Origin: Isochrysis galbana
Taxonomy: Eukaryota > Haptophyta > Isochrysidales > Isochrysidaceae
Direction: 5' to 3'
Length of the DNA stretch: 64,000 nucleotides
Assembly (NCBI GenBank): GCA_018136815.1
Contig: CM030937.1
Span: 5,756,526-5,820,525 of the forward strand
Part shown: positions 54,582-64,000 of the stretch, piece after piece
Layout: each line of letters begins with the position of its first letter
How positions within the stretch are numbered: position 1 is the first letter of the stretch
The notes under the pieces: model-generated
Told to the model about the DNA's origin: nothing
Databases searched by the model: none
The model's input: only the letters and a program-made list of their open reading frames with translations
Made by a program: the position numbers and the translations under genes

Positions 54582-56870
54582 ATGCTGTCGGGCCGGCTGG
54601 GTCTGGTGCTTCTCGTGCTCTGCGCGCTCCTCCTCTGGATCTCCGGCAGGATGCAGCAGCAGCAGCCGCGGTCGCGACTTGAGCGCCTCTCACCCGCCAG
54701 GACGCCGATCGGCCAGTCAGCAGGCTCGCTCGAGGAGGACGAGGTATCGCTGGGCGCCGAGAGGGCGCGCCTTGCATGGCGACGTGAGCGCCGCCGCGCG
54801 CGCACAGACCCCCAGCGTGCCGGCGCGGACCAAGCAGCCGACCCAAGCCTTGCGCCGATCGTTGCCAATGCTCTGCGTACAGTGCACACGCACTCTGAGA
54901 GGCACGAGCCTGCTGTCGTTCCTCTGGCGCGTGCGGAGGCATCGCGATCGCTACCGGTGGATAGATTACCGCGCTCGTGCTCAATAGGATGTGTGGAGAA
55001 TGGCGGCGTTTGCAACGCCGAGTTAGGCCGTTGCGATTGTCCGCCCTTTGTTGGCGGCAATGACTGCTCGCAACCACTGCTCCCCGAATGCGCGGCACTG
55101 GTGGGGATGCGCCAGAAACGCGGGGCTCTCGTTGCGTCTCCCTGTCTGATCGACGGTGCCGCACGGGCACCAGTTTCGTGCGAGTGCCTCATGGGATGCG
55201 AAGCGATGGGCATCATGGGGGTGCGAGAGTGCTATGTCATGGACACGGCCAATTCCACAACGATGAAGTGGGTGCGGCAACAGCATGGCATGAGGGGGCT
55301 CGAGGCCAATCTCGAGTATTTTGGCGTCGCGTTGAAGATGGCGGACGCCGAGTCCGCCGCCAAGTGCTCCGGTCACGGGGTCTTTGCCCCCCCGATGCCG
55401 CGCTCTGGCCCCCCTTTGGCGTCACACTCGCCAAAGTGCATATGCTACCCGGGTTGGACGGGCGCGTCTTGCGAGCGCTCCTCTGCGATGATCGATACCG
55501 GGTTTTGCCTCAATTCTTGCAGTAACCGAGGGAAATGTTTTCGGAACTGGTGTCAGTGCGACAAAGGCTTCTATGGCATAGACTGCTCCCTTGGAAGCGC
55601 ACCTTCAGGCTCACCTGCGCCGCAGCTACCACTGCCGATTGGGGCACAAGACGGGCGATGGGCAGCAGGAGCACCGCGAGTATATGTTTATGAGCTGCCA
55701 CCCATGTTCAATAGCTGGTTACAGGCGGGCTCCCACGGCTGGTGGCAGGACATGGACTTGTGGGGTGAGGATGTGGTTATCCACCGCCGCATGCTTCGGT
55801 CCACATATCGCGTGACAGACCCCGAGAAGGCCGACTGGTTTTTAGTACCCATCCATGTTTCCTCTGGAATGTGGCAGCTGAATTGGGGGTTCCGTGACTT
55901 GCTTCCCACTGGGGTGCGCGTGCACACGGCGCTGCTTACTTACCTGAGAGCCACGTGGCCTTACTTTGATCGCAAGCAGGGAGCTGACCACCTCTGGGTG
56001 TTTGGGCACGATCAGGGCGCATGGCGGATCCGGGCGAAGCTCCCCGCCCTCGCTCCGAGTGTGTTCATCAACGTGTTTGGTGCGCAGCCCGCGCAGCGAG
56101 GAGGCCACAAGCCCGGTCACGATATTGTCTGTCCCCCCGTGCTCTACGCGGGGGTGCCATTGGGGCTGCTCAACCACGCGGGGCGCGAGACAGTTGCGAA
56201 CCCACCGCTCGCCTTCTTTCAAGGCAAGCTCAACCTTCATATACCGTATGAGTACTCCTTTGGTGTGAGACAGGGGCTTTACAAAGCCTTTCGCACTACA
56301 GGGCGCATTCTCGTCCGCGAGGGCCACGAGGCCAAACGGGAGAGATACTTCGAGCTGATGTCTACCTCCAAATTCTGCATTGCAGCCGCCGGCTTCGGCT
56401 TCTCAACGCGCGTATATGAGGCGGCGACGGCCGGGTGCATCCCGCTCATCATGATGGACGGGGTCGAGTCGGCGTACGAGGAGCTGCTGCCGTACCACAG
56501 CTTCGCCGTGCGCTTCAACGACTCGCTCCGGCAAATGCTGCAGCTCGAGGCCATTTTGGATGCGGTGCCAATGCCCACGGTGGCTACCATGCGCGCGCAG
56601 CTTCGTTGCGCCTGGCCGAGATTCTTGTGGTTGAGACACGACGAGAGTGCGGTCTTACCATTGCCTGACCAGCACAAGCTGCTCCGATTTGACGCCTTTG
56701 AATCGCTCATGTGGACCTTGCGCAAGCGGCTGCGGGGCGATATTGACGGCCCGCCCGACTGGGACCAAGGGTGCGCCGCGATTCGGGACTACTTCACACA
56801 TCCTCCAAAGGGGTCTCCAAGGAATGGGTGGGCCCCATGGGCAAATTGGAAAGATTTGCCGCCTTGGTGA
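54582..56870 (+). CDS. exostosin-family (GT47) glycosyltransferase with EGF-like repeats
   Basis: A single exon of 762 residues. ATG 54582 is chosen because it directly starts a type II signal-anchor (MLSGRLGLVLLVLCALLLWI). A basic, disordered stem follows, then Cys-rich EGF-like modules: CSIGCVENGGVCNAELGRCD then CPPFVGGNDC; CICYPGWTGASC; and CSNRGKCFRNWCQCDKGFYG. The exostosin domain begins RVYVYELPPMFNSW and contains DADWF-like EKADWFLVPIHVSS, HLWVFGHDQGAW, FFQGKLN and the nucleotide-sugar region KFCIAAAGFGFSTRVYEAAT followed by AGCIPLIMMDGV. EGF-exostosin fusions are common in algae and are thought to make Golgi polysaccharides or glycoproteins; the acceptor sugar is unknown. Codon use matches neighbouring genes. 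Confidence 0.9.
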   Translation: MLSGRLGLVLLVLCALLLWISGRMQQQQPRSRLERLSPARTPIGQSAGSLEEDEVSLGAERARLAWRRERRRARTDPQRAGADQAADPSLAPIVANALRTVHTHSERHEPAVVPLARAEASRSLPVDRLPRSCSIGCVENGGVCNAELGRCDCPPFVGGNDCSQPLLPECAALVGMRQKRGALVASPCLIDGAARAPVSCECLMGCEAMGIMGVRECYVMDTANSTTMKWVRQQHGMRGLEANLEYFGVALKMADAESAAKCSGHGVFAPPMPRSGPPLASHSPKCICYPGWTGASCERSSAMIDTGFCLNSCSNRGKCFRNWCQCDKGFYGIDCSLGSAPSGSPAPQLPLPIGAQDGRWAAGAPRVYVYELPPMFNSWLQAGSHGWWQDMDLWGEDVVIHRRMLRSTYRVTDPEKADWFLVPIHVSSGMWQLNWGFRDLLPTGVRVHTALLTYLRATWPYFDRKQGADHLWVFGHDQGAWRIRAKLPALAPSVFINVFGAQPAQRGGHKPGHDIVCPPVLYAGVPLGLLNHAGRETVANPPLAFFQGKLNLHIPYEYSFGVRQGLYKAFRTTGRILVREGHEAKRERYFELMSTSKFCIAAAGFGFSTRVYEAATAGCIPLIMMDGVESAYEELLPYHSFAVRFNDSLRQMLQLEAILDAVPMPTVATMRAQLRCAWPRFLWLRHDESAVLPLPDQHKLLRFDAFESLMWTLRKRLRGDIDGPPDWDQGCAAIRDYFTHPPKGSPRNGWAPWANWKDLPPW

Positions 56871-57526
56871 CGGCTTTCGCCTCTGTACTGCCTACGGTCT
56901 GTGCGTTTTCACATCAGCACGTACCCTGAAGCAGAGCCGAGTGAAGCGGGCTAGGAGCACAAATATGGCTACAATCGTGGGTGGTCAGATGAGGGGTGGA
57001 TAAACGATTTCCGCCCACCTTATGTTCTCCCATCAAAGGCTGTCAAGAAGTATGATGTAGTTGTTGATTCCCTGTGTAGTGTGCAGCTACTGTATCGCTA
57101 CAAGAAGATAAAAATGCCAGCCCAAGCCCTGACACCCCACAACTTAGTGTGCAAAGGTATTGAACTGTGTGGGTCGTCAGCCGGTTCCCCATGGCTCGCC
57201 TGGGCGCGCTTTTGAAGTCCAGGGCTGCCGGTGTGAGAAGTTCGAGTGCGCTCAATTCCCATTCCACAACAGCTCGCTTACTCACGTACCATACGAACTC
57301 AATCTCCACAAATCATCTCTTATGATTACCTTCAATCCTCTCATACCGAAATCGATGTATACCTCCATGATTTATACTCGACAACTAACCTAACAAATCA
57401 ACAGCCGATAGTCAACCAACAGCTGTCCACCATCATCCACATGCAATCCTGCCTCTGCTCACAGCTCGCAGTCTAGATCAAGACGAGCGGCCAAAGCTGC
57501 CATGGATGCTGCTTATGGTCAACCAG
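56871..57526. other. intergenic between convergent genes, no gene seen
   Basis: AT-richer than its surroundings, consistent with the 3' UTRs of the exostosin gene (+) and the small coiled-coil gene (-). No frame with a domain. Confidence 0.5.
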
Positions 57527-57938
57527 TCAGGTCGTACCCATACCTTCAGCCTCTCGATTACTATTACCGGGGAGAGAATCCAGCATTCCCTGCAGGTGCT
57601 TCCGTGTCAACTCGGACCGTAGTGCCAGCAGCTGCAGCCGATCGCGCGACGTGCCGACTGTTTGGTCTCGGTGCACAGTCTCGCTCCGGCGCGCGATCTC
57701 CTCCTTCAATTTGGCGTGTGCAGCCTGACGGCATTGAGGGCAAAGGTGAGACTTTCACTGTGGCGTATATGGGCAAGTTCAGAGCAAAGGAACCCACCGA
57801 GAGCGAGGTCACGAAGCGCTCGGAGGTCTGGTTAAGCGCTGCTACGTCAATATCGCCGATCTGCGATTCAACCTGCGCCACCGCCGCGACTGCCGCCTCG
57901 AGAGTCTCTAAGATGTGCTCAGAGGCCGTGAGAGGCAT
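57527..57938 (-). CDS. small two-exon helical protein, possible Mediator-like subunit
   Basis: The minus-strand exons 57938-57798 and 57724-57527, joined in phase 0 (TCG|GTGGGT ... GTCAG|GCT), with a 73-bp intron, give 112 residues. It begins MPLTASEHILETLEAAVAAV and is almost entirely helical, with SERFVTSLS|AAHAKLKEEI across the junction and LQLLALRSELTRKHL near the end. Length and the pattern of two short helices followed by a longer coil recall small Mediator subunits such as MED11, but this is a weak resemblance. There is no signal peptide. The motif ending AAAACTCTGACAC lies ~100 bp upstream in the same orientation, as for three other genes here. Confidence 0.5.
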
Positions 57939-59254
57939 GGCCTCCCTGCCGCGTCGTGCGTTCTCGCGCCCTCGCTCGCACACGCACTACTTTACTACTC
58001 CTAGGAGTAGCTCTACTGCCAATTCACACGCAGAAAGCATAGTGTCAGAGTTTTCTTGTTGTCCAAGTATAATCCTAGTGGTCAGCGCACGAGGCGCTGG
58101 GCGAAGGACCCCCTAAACAATGCTCGCGCTTCTCGCAGGGCCTATGCCTGAGGAACAAACGGGGCGTCCGCTGCAACCTCTCACACGACGTCCCAGGGGC
58201 GTGGATCGACAACAAGTGCACCATCCACTGCCGCCTCCACCTCCACCCGCACACAGCACAAGAAGATCCCAGGGGCCAGGGGTCTGCCTAAACGGGCCAG
58301 CATGGAACTAAGTTTATACTTAGTTTGCCCATGGGGGGGCACGAGCTCCCCCCTCTCTCCACTCCTCCCCTGCCGTAGGGGAGGAACCACTCATGCTCCT
58401 GGCATGCCTGATGGCTTGCTAGTTGCTAGGATAAACCTTTTAATAGTCTCACCGCACACGCGGCCGTGGACCCTCTACTTTCTACTCACGTAGGAAAACT
58501 TACTACACCCCCACTCCCCCGGCCCTTCTCCCCCCGCCATAAGGCGACTCCCCCCGTGCACTACTAGGGGGATAGGGGTGAAGGGCTTAGATATGGTCCG
58601 GTGGCCCGCGCCTCCCCCCGGTGATCTTTCCCCCCCTTCCTCCTGTGTCTCCGAGTGGGCGGCCGACTCTGTCCCGACTTATCCTGTAAATAGGTGCGGG
58701 ACTTACCAATTTTTCGGTGGGCGGAGCTCTCGCTCCGCCCACCCCCTTCTCCGCGCTCTCTCTCCCCTCTCCTGCGGCACGCGCGATGGCGCGCTTGCGG
58801 CAGGCCTCCAGCTGCCCTCTGGCGTCCCCTGGAGGCTCCTGGAGGCCAGCTCAGGGGGCAGAGGAGGCTGGGGCTGGGCCCAGGCCTCCCCTGCCTCTCC
58901 CTCGCTGGCGCTCCTGAGCCTCTGGGGGCCCCACGCTGCACCTGTCTGCCTGTCGACCAGGGGGGGAGGGGGGGTTGGAGCAATGGGCTGGCCACGAGGG
59001 GCCAGGATGGGCGAATTAGGCGAGCGTGTGGGGAAGGGAGTGGGTCAGCAGGGCAGTGGCCTCCTGGCAAGCCATCAGGCGTGCCAGGAAAAAAAAAACC
59101 TTCTAATATTCTTACCGCACTCGCGGCGAATGGAACCACTACCCATTACAAGTAGCACGTAGCATACTCTCTACCATGAATATCTTTGCCCATTGGTGCC
59201 CTGGCATCCGCTGGGCGCGCTCTGAGAAGGCAAGGGTGTTCGTTAGATCAAAGC
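57939..59254. repeat. intergenic with R1 end and GC-rich composite repeats
   Basis: 58040-58088 is an inverted partial R1 (right ~45 bp). 58310-58440 repeats 25784-25890, starting with the hairpin AACTAAGTTTATACTTAGTT. 58434-58468 and 59098-59130 carry ACCTTTTAATA-type sequence then CACCGCAC or TTACCGCACTCGCGGCGAAT, also found inverted at 3300-3335. 58783-58950 is copy 3 of the AGCTCAGGGGGCAG repeat, and 58955-59095 is inverted relative to 25925-26035. No gene is supported. Confidence 0.6.
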
Positions 59255-59560
59255 TTCCAATCGAGAGGGATCGTAGTCGGCCGTGTGTGGCGCCGTCAAC
59301 TACGCTGACGTCACCCGGCCGAATGGGCCGGAGTGCCCAACTTTCACACGCGATCGGGCGCGCTGCCGGCGCTTTCTCGGCCATCCACTGAGATAGAATA
59401 CCCCACTAAGCATCATATCAGAATATGCCGCCCTAGCAGCCACGCCAAACGCCGCCGCCGCCCGCGCGCATCGCGCCGTAGTCGGCCGTGTGTGGCGCCG
59501 TCAACTACGCTTACGTCACCGGCCGTACGGGCCGGAGTGCCCAACTTTCGAACGCCAGCG
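59255..59560 (-). repeat. satellite, about 1.5 diverged units
   Basis: The reverse complement follows the 51995-53510 unit: GAGTGCCCAACTTTC, CGGGCGCGCTGCCGGCGCTT, GCCGCCCTAGCAGCCACGCC and GCGCATCGCGCCGTAGTCGG. The repeat of AGTCGGCCGTGTGTGGCGCC at 59275 and 59481 gives a period near 206 bp. Confidence 0.85.
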
Positions 59561-59595
59561 GGCGCGCTTGGTGAGAATTCTTGCTGAGGATGCTC

Positions 59596-60054
59596 TTACG
59601 CTGCCCCGGTGCCAACGAGTTCGCGAACGCGATGCACTTGGCGACCGTTCGGTAGATGGCACAGGAAGTCCTGCGGAAGCAGCGCAGCGCGCCAAGACGG
59701 CTGTATTGCAATGCTCGCCACGATTCCCGAGCGCGCGGTTGGGTAGTCTGCGGGGTTGGGAGGCAGCGTACCAATATACTGGATGGGGTTCTGCGCGTAG
59801 GAGCGCGTAGGCAAGCCGGTGTCATCCTCCTCAGGTTGGGGCTGGAAGTGGTGTGGTGTGGGGCTGGCGGCCATGCTGCGTGGGCAGGTGAAGCAGAAAT
59901 CGGCCGAGTGCGGTGGCATGAAACGCCGGTGAGACCGCCGACCGGTGTACTCGGACCATTTAGTCCGAACACCATCGACAAGGGGGGGCTGACCACCGCC
60001 GTGCTCTTGCTGGAGCGCGGCGAAGGTCGGCCTGTCAGGCGGGTCGGTCGCCAT
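59596..60054 (-). CDS. hypothetical protein
   Basis: A 152-residue minus-strand frame from ATG 60054 (MATDPPDRPTFAALQQEHGG). It is Pro/Ser/Arg-rich with KWSEYTGRRSHRRFMPPHSA, FCFTCPRSM and TRSYAQNPIQYIGTLPPNPA. Composition is less biased than chance frames nearby, and it would be transcribed divergently from the helicase gene. No domain, signal or membrane segment. It could be a real small gene with further exons or a chance frame. Confidence 0.25.
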   Translation of the reverse strand: MATDPPDRPTFAALQQEHGGGQPPLVDGVRTKWSEYTGRRSHRRFMPPHSADFCFTCPRSMAASPTPHHFQPQPEEDDTGLPTRSYAQNPIQYIGTLPPNPADYPTARSGIVASIAIQPSWRAALLPQDFLCHLPNGRQVHRVRELVGTGAA

Positions 60055-60119
60055 CGCTCTGCCTCGGATTCGGAATCGAGCGGGGAGAGAGACGAGGGGA
60101 AATCTTCCCCCGGTCCGAC

Positions 60120-60930
60120 GATAAAAAAATGTGGGCCTCCGGATCAACAAGAGTTTTTTTTTCAACCCACTCTCCCCCACCTCTACCAGCGCCAGGTCGC
60201 CCCGACCTGGCGCCAGGTCGCCAGACCCGGCGCCAGACCTGGCGGAACAACTTCCGCCGCGCACATGTGAGCCTCTTCCGAGGCACCGCCGCACCGCCCC
60301 CACCCCCAGCGGTAGCACCCCCCGTTTCCTGGGCTGCATACTGGCCCCGCGCGCTACAGAGCGCCCGTTGGGGGCGGGCTCCCCGCGGGGCCAGTATGCA
60401 GCCGGCGGGGTGCCCGTGTGACATTTTTGGCGACTGCCTGTTGGCTTTTCCTCCGGCTAAACGCCTCCCAACGGCCCCCCCTCGCTCCCTCCCCTCACTC
60501 GGGGCCACGCCCTACCTCGCCCTCTCTCTCTCCTCTCCACTCTCCACTCTCTCCTCTCTCCTCTCCACTCTCTCCTCTAAGCCTCTCTTCTCTCTCATCA
60601 AGTCTTTCTCTCCCTTCCCTTCTTCTGCGGCTCGACACCTGCCTAGGGCGCGAGGCCATCATCATCACCTCATCGTCGGCGAGGCGCCCCCGCGCGCAGC
60701 TTCCTTCTCTCCCCCTCCCTCTCCTTCACTCCCTATCTCATCTCTCTCCTCCCCCTCTCTTCTGTCCTCTTCTCCGCCTCTCGCCCTTCCTTCCCCCCGC
60801 CAGCTGCCCCTCCGCCCCGCACTTCTCCCTCACTGACTCTCCAAGTCTCTTTTGTCCTCCGGACACCTCCTCCCGCGCCCCTCCTCTCTCTCTCTCTCTC
60901 TCACCCTCTCTCTCTCTCTCTCCCTCTCTC

Positions 60931-61002
<72 letters not shown>

Positions 61003-61193
61003 TCTCTCTCTCTCTCTCCCTCTCTCTCTCTCTTCTCCCCCCCCCCCCCCCCCCTCTCTCTCGCAGCGCGCGCGCGCCACCTCGCCCCCCCCCGCCTCTC
61101 CCCTCTCTCTCGCGCGCGCCCCCTCTCGCCCGCACTCCCCCGCCGTCAGCCGTCCCTCTGCCCCATCCATCCCCACCCACACTCGCGCACGGG
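60120..61193. promoter_or_regulatory. divergent leader region with hairpins and CT microsatellite
   Basis: 60189-60213 is a perfect 11-bp-stem hairpin (GCGCCAGGTCG, loop CCC, CGACCTGGCGC), followed by more GGCGCCAG units to 60244. 60332-60351 (GGCTGCATACTGGCCCCGCG) is repeated inverted without mismatch at 60384-60403. 60520-61080 is pyrimidine-rich, ending in long CT runs and a C-run. The 5' UTR and promoter of the helicase must lie here; no TATA box was recognised. Confidence 0.55.
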
Positions 61194-64000
61194 ATGGTCT
61201 CAAAGCGCTCCACTTCCTCAAGCTACTACTCTGTCTACCGTGCGGTGCTCGTGGACACTGCCAAAGACCTCCTCTCGGGGGCCCTCTCGCAGTCGGACCT
61301 TCTCGTCGCACTCGAGGCCTACGGTGCTGTCTGGCTGATCGAGTCGATGCCGCAGGGCTCCAAGTTCATTGTCACCTTCAAGTCGCCGCAGGTCGTCACC
61401 AACCTCGTGCAGCAGGGTTCGATCGTCGTCGGAACGACAAAGATCATGATCGAGGGCTACAAGGTCCAGACAAAGGGCGCAACGGAAGACGAGGTGGGTG
61501 GTCCCCTCGGCTAGCTGTGGTCCGGCAAAAGCCTTTGGCACAGCTCGGTGATACAGGCCGATGGGGAAGCTTTGCAGCCTCGTCCGCTTCGTCGGCTCGT
61601 GCCAGCGCTGCTGTAACGCCCACGCAGCGCCCTCCAGTCTGCATGGTTTGCCTCGCGCACAGTGCAGTAATGAGTCTTGTCCAACCTACCCTGCCGTCCC
61701 TCGCCTTCGCAGGAGCGACTCCAGGCCCTCTTCTCGAAGCCGTCGATGAAGCCACCCAATGTCATCCTGCAAGAGAACCGGGACGAGTCGACGGTCATTG
61801 CAGCCGGTAGCGTGTTTGAGTGGAATATCGTTGTGACCAACCGCTCGACACAGATGCGGGAGCTGCTGTCGATAGAGGTTCCATTCCAGCCACCGGGCGC
61901 GCCGGCCAGCTTTATGCTGAAGGGCCCGCTGCCAAAGCCCGGAAGATCGCTGCAGCTATCTCAGAACAACTCTCACATACAGGGGATCCGCTTCTCATCC
62001 AAGCCCAGGTGCTCTGGAACCTTTCGCACCACTCTCATCTTCAACTTCACCACCTGGGTTCTTGAGCACGAGGTTGTCGTTACAGTCTCCGACGCACGCG
62101 AGGCACTTCCGGCCGCGCTGCCTCCGCGCGGTGGCGCGGCGGCGGCTCCAATTGCACCGGTGCCCGCCGCCTCCACTATGGTCACGCAGCCTCCCGGCGC
62201 CGTCACGGAGATTGTGCCCGCCATCCCGAAGGGACGTGAGTGCAAGCTCCCTGGCGCCAAACTCCTTTCGACAATTAGCGAGTACACGGGCAAGACGCCG
62301 CTTGCGGAGTACCCACTCCCCGCCGACATTGTCGACACGATCGAAGGTCGCAAGGCCGCTAACTTCAACCCGTGGAAGACACAGCACAACTACCGCACGC
62401 GGCTGCATGAGCTGCTGTGGCTCGAGGAGGCGAAGCAGAGGCAACTCACGCGCCACTATGACATGCGCGGCGTTCCCATCGAGCCGGTCAGTGACTACCT
62501 TGACGCCAACTCGATGATGATCATCGCCGAGGAGCCGCTCACGCGTGTGCACTGCGCAAATCTCGCCGAGAAGCGTCCGTCTGTTCAGCGTGCCGACAAG
62601 GTGTATGCTTGGTTGCCCTCATCGCCCCAAAAGCAATGGGAGGGCTTCGTCCATCGTGTCGAAGGTGACGCGCTGCTGCTGCTCTTCGGAGTTGGCTTCC
62701 ACGATGTGCACCCTCCAGGCACGCTCGTCGACCTGCGCTTCGACGTCGAACGACTGAATGCCCGGCTAATGCACCGCGCTGTCGATGATGTGCTTCTCGA
62801 GTTGGCGTACCCACAAGTGGCCCCCATCAAGGAGCCGGTCGACGCACTAGTCAAGGAGATTCACGAGATCGCGACGCGCCTGCCGTGCACTGAGCTCAAC
62901 GGGCAGCAGCGCGCGGTCATTGCCCGCCTCCTCCGCGTGCCTGGCGCCCCGGCGCCCTTTCTGCTTTTTGGCCCCTTCGGCACGGGCAAGACGCGCACTC
63001 TGACCGAGTATCTCCGCCTCCTAACCACAATCGATGTGGCCCCTCTCCTCAAGCCCCCTGCCGGCGCGGGGTCAGCTACTGCGCCCGCGGTAGCCGAGCA
63101 TACACACCCTTCGGGCTGGGCGGCGGCTGTCAACGGCGGAAAGGGCAAAGGAGGCAAGAAGGGCGCCACGAGGCCGCCGCCTCCTCCTCCTGCGGCCTCA
63201 CCATCGGTCGCCGTGCCTATCATCCCCAAAGAGGACGTGCGCGTGCTCGTCTGCTCGCCATCCAACTCGTCTGCGGATGCCTTCATCAACGCCTTGGCGC
63301 CTGGCCTTTCACCGGAGCAGATGCTCCGGCTGTATGCTGCTCATCGCAACCAGCGCGGGTTGCCGCCGCGGCTGAAGGCCTACTCGTCCGCTCTTTATGA
63401 CGAGCGTGACGAGCTCTTTGTCGATCCGACGGCCGAAGCACTACTCAAATACCGCGTCGTTGTTGCGACAACCCGCAACGCCTCGGCCTTGGTGTCGGCG
63501 GGCGTGCCTCGTGGCCATTTCACGCATATCGTGGTGGACGAGGCGGCCCAACTGATGGAGGCCGAAGCACTGCTGCCGCTCTCGCTCGCCGGGCCTAAGA
63601 CGCAGGTTATCATGGCGGGCGATCCGCAACAGCTAGGCCCTACCACTTTTTCTAGGGTAGAGTCAGTGCATGGCTTGCACTGCTCTATCATGGAGCGGAT
63701 GGCTGCGCTGCCATTGTACGTCAGCTCCAAGTTCCTTTCGTCTCGTCTCACCAACAACTATCGCTCGCATCCGACCCTGGTGCGCCTGCTGTCTCGCATT
63801 TCGTACGAAGGTCAGCTGCAGCCGATGGCCAAGCGCGAGCGTGTCGAGGCCCTCGCAGGATGGTCTAAGCGCAAGACGAAACAGGGCTTCCCGATGCTCT
63901 TCTGCTCGGTGAAGGGCGGAAGTGAGGCCCAAGAGGAGGACTCTCCCTCTTTCTACAACTACGGTGAGGCGGCGATTGTGGCTGATCTCGTGGGCGAACT
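61194..64000 (+). CDS. MOV10/SDE3-like SF1 RNA helicase, 5' part (runs off the window)
   Basis: Exon 1 (61194-61493) and exon 2 (61713 to the end) join in phase 0 (GACGAG|GTGGGT ... TTCGCAG|GAGCGA). Exon 1 (MVSKRSTSSSYYSVYRAVLV) looks like an RRM-type fold (GAVWLIESMPQGSKFIVTFK). Exon 2 has the beta-rich MOV10-type N-terminal region (NNSHIQGIRFSSK, FRTTLIFNFTTWVLEHEVVV), a helicase linker (GRKAANFNPWKTQHNYRTRL), the Q/Walker A motif (LNGQQRAVIARLL, GPFGTGKTRTL at 62970-63002), motif Ia (VLVCSPSNSSADAF), motif II (VVDEAAQ), motif III (IMAGDPQQLGP) and the start of motif IV (LTNNYRSHP). MOV10/SDE3 helicases act in RNA silencing and mRNA decay and restrict retroelements. An Ala/Pro/Gly insert sits between motifs I and Ia (63040-63215). 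The RRM-like N-terminus is not usual for plant SDE3. Confidence 0.88.

Overview
The window looks like nuclear DNA of a eukaryotic, flagellated alga with a red-derived complex plastid. A haptophyte is my best guess, with other red-lineage algae possible. Supporting signs are spliced GC-rich genes, plastid-type proteins with secretory-like presequences (ribosomal protein S1 with an ASAF motif, a DnaG primase), a flagellar CFAP251 gene, a selenocysteine glutathione peroxidase, long CT/GA microsatellites and many transposon relics. Two 100-base N runs (7795-7894 and 51895-51994) are assembly gaps. The genus is inferred; no rRNA or tRNA gene was recognised.

Layout. 1-4150: low-complexity and nested repeats, a Ty3-type integrase relic and a clean 487-bp hAT-type MITE. 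4153-6776: GRAM/VASt lipid-transfer gene (+). 7273-7673: hairpin-ended inverted-repeat element. 7895-11067: N-terminal half of an IRE-type AGC kinase (-), cut by a gap. 12082-13947: NPL4-like protein with a secretory/plastid-like presequence (+). 16105-16788: coiled-coil protein (+). 18319-22017: four-exon DnaG primase (+). 22480-26200: transposon cluster with a LINE 3' half. 26707-27817: sulfotransferase (+). 30031-31488: plastid ribosomal protein S1 (+). 32760-34611: coiled-coil/chromodomain gene (+) whose last exon runs into a second LINE copy. 34558-38000: LINE, hAT and other transposon remnants. 39578-41800: membrane protein with a long helical tail (+). 43533-44418: selenoprotein GPx with a SECIS candidate (-). 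45859-47097: OCIA-like membrane protein (-). 50795-51894: CFAP251 5' part (+), ending at a gap followed by a ~204-bp satellite. 54582-56870: EGF-exostosin glycosyltransferase (+). 57527-57938: small two-exon coiled-coil gene (-). 61194-64000: MOV10/SDE3-like SF1 helicase (+), running off the window.

The genes do not form a pathway. Themes are plastid biogenesis and expression (NPL4-like, S1, DnaG), redox and secretory functions (GPx, GT47, sulfotransferase), and flagellum and signalling (CFAP251, AGC kinase). Many genes sit behind pyrimidine-rich leaders. At least four carry a shared 27-45-bp motif, part of a ~165-bp dispersed repeat, just upstream and in the same orientation. The clearest special finds are the Sec-GPx/SECIS pair, the NPL4 with an organelle-type presequence, the filled/empty site pair that defines a hAT MITE, hairpin-ended elements with covarying stems, and a chromodomain exon truncated by a LINE.
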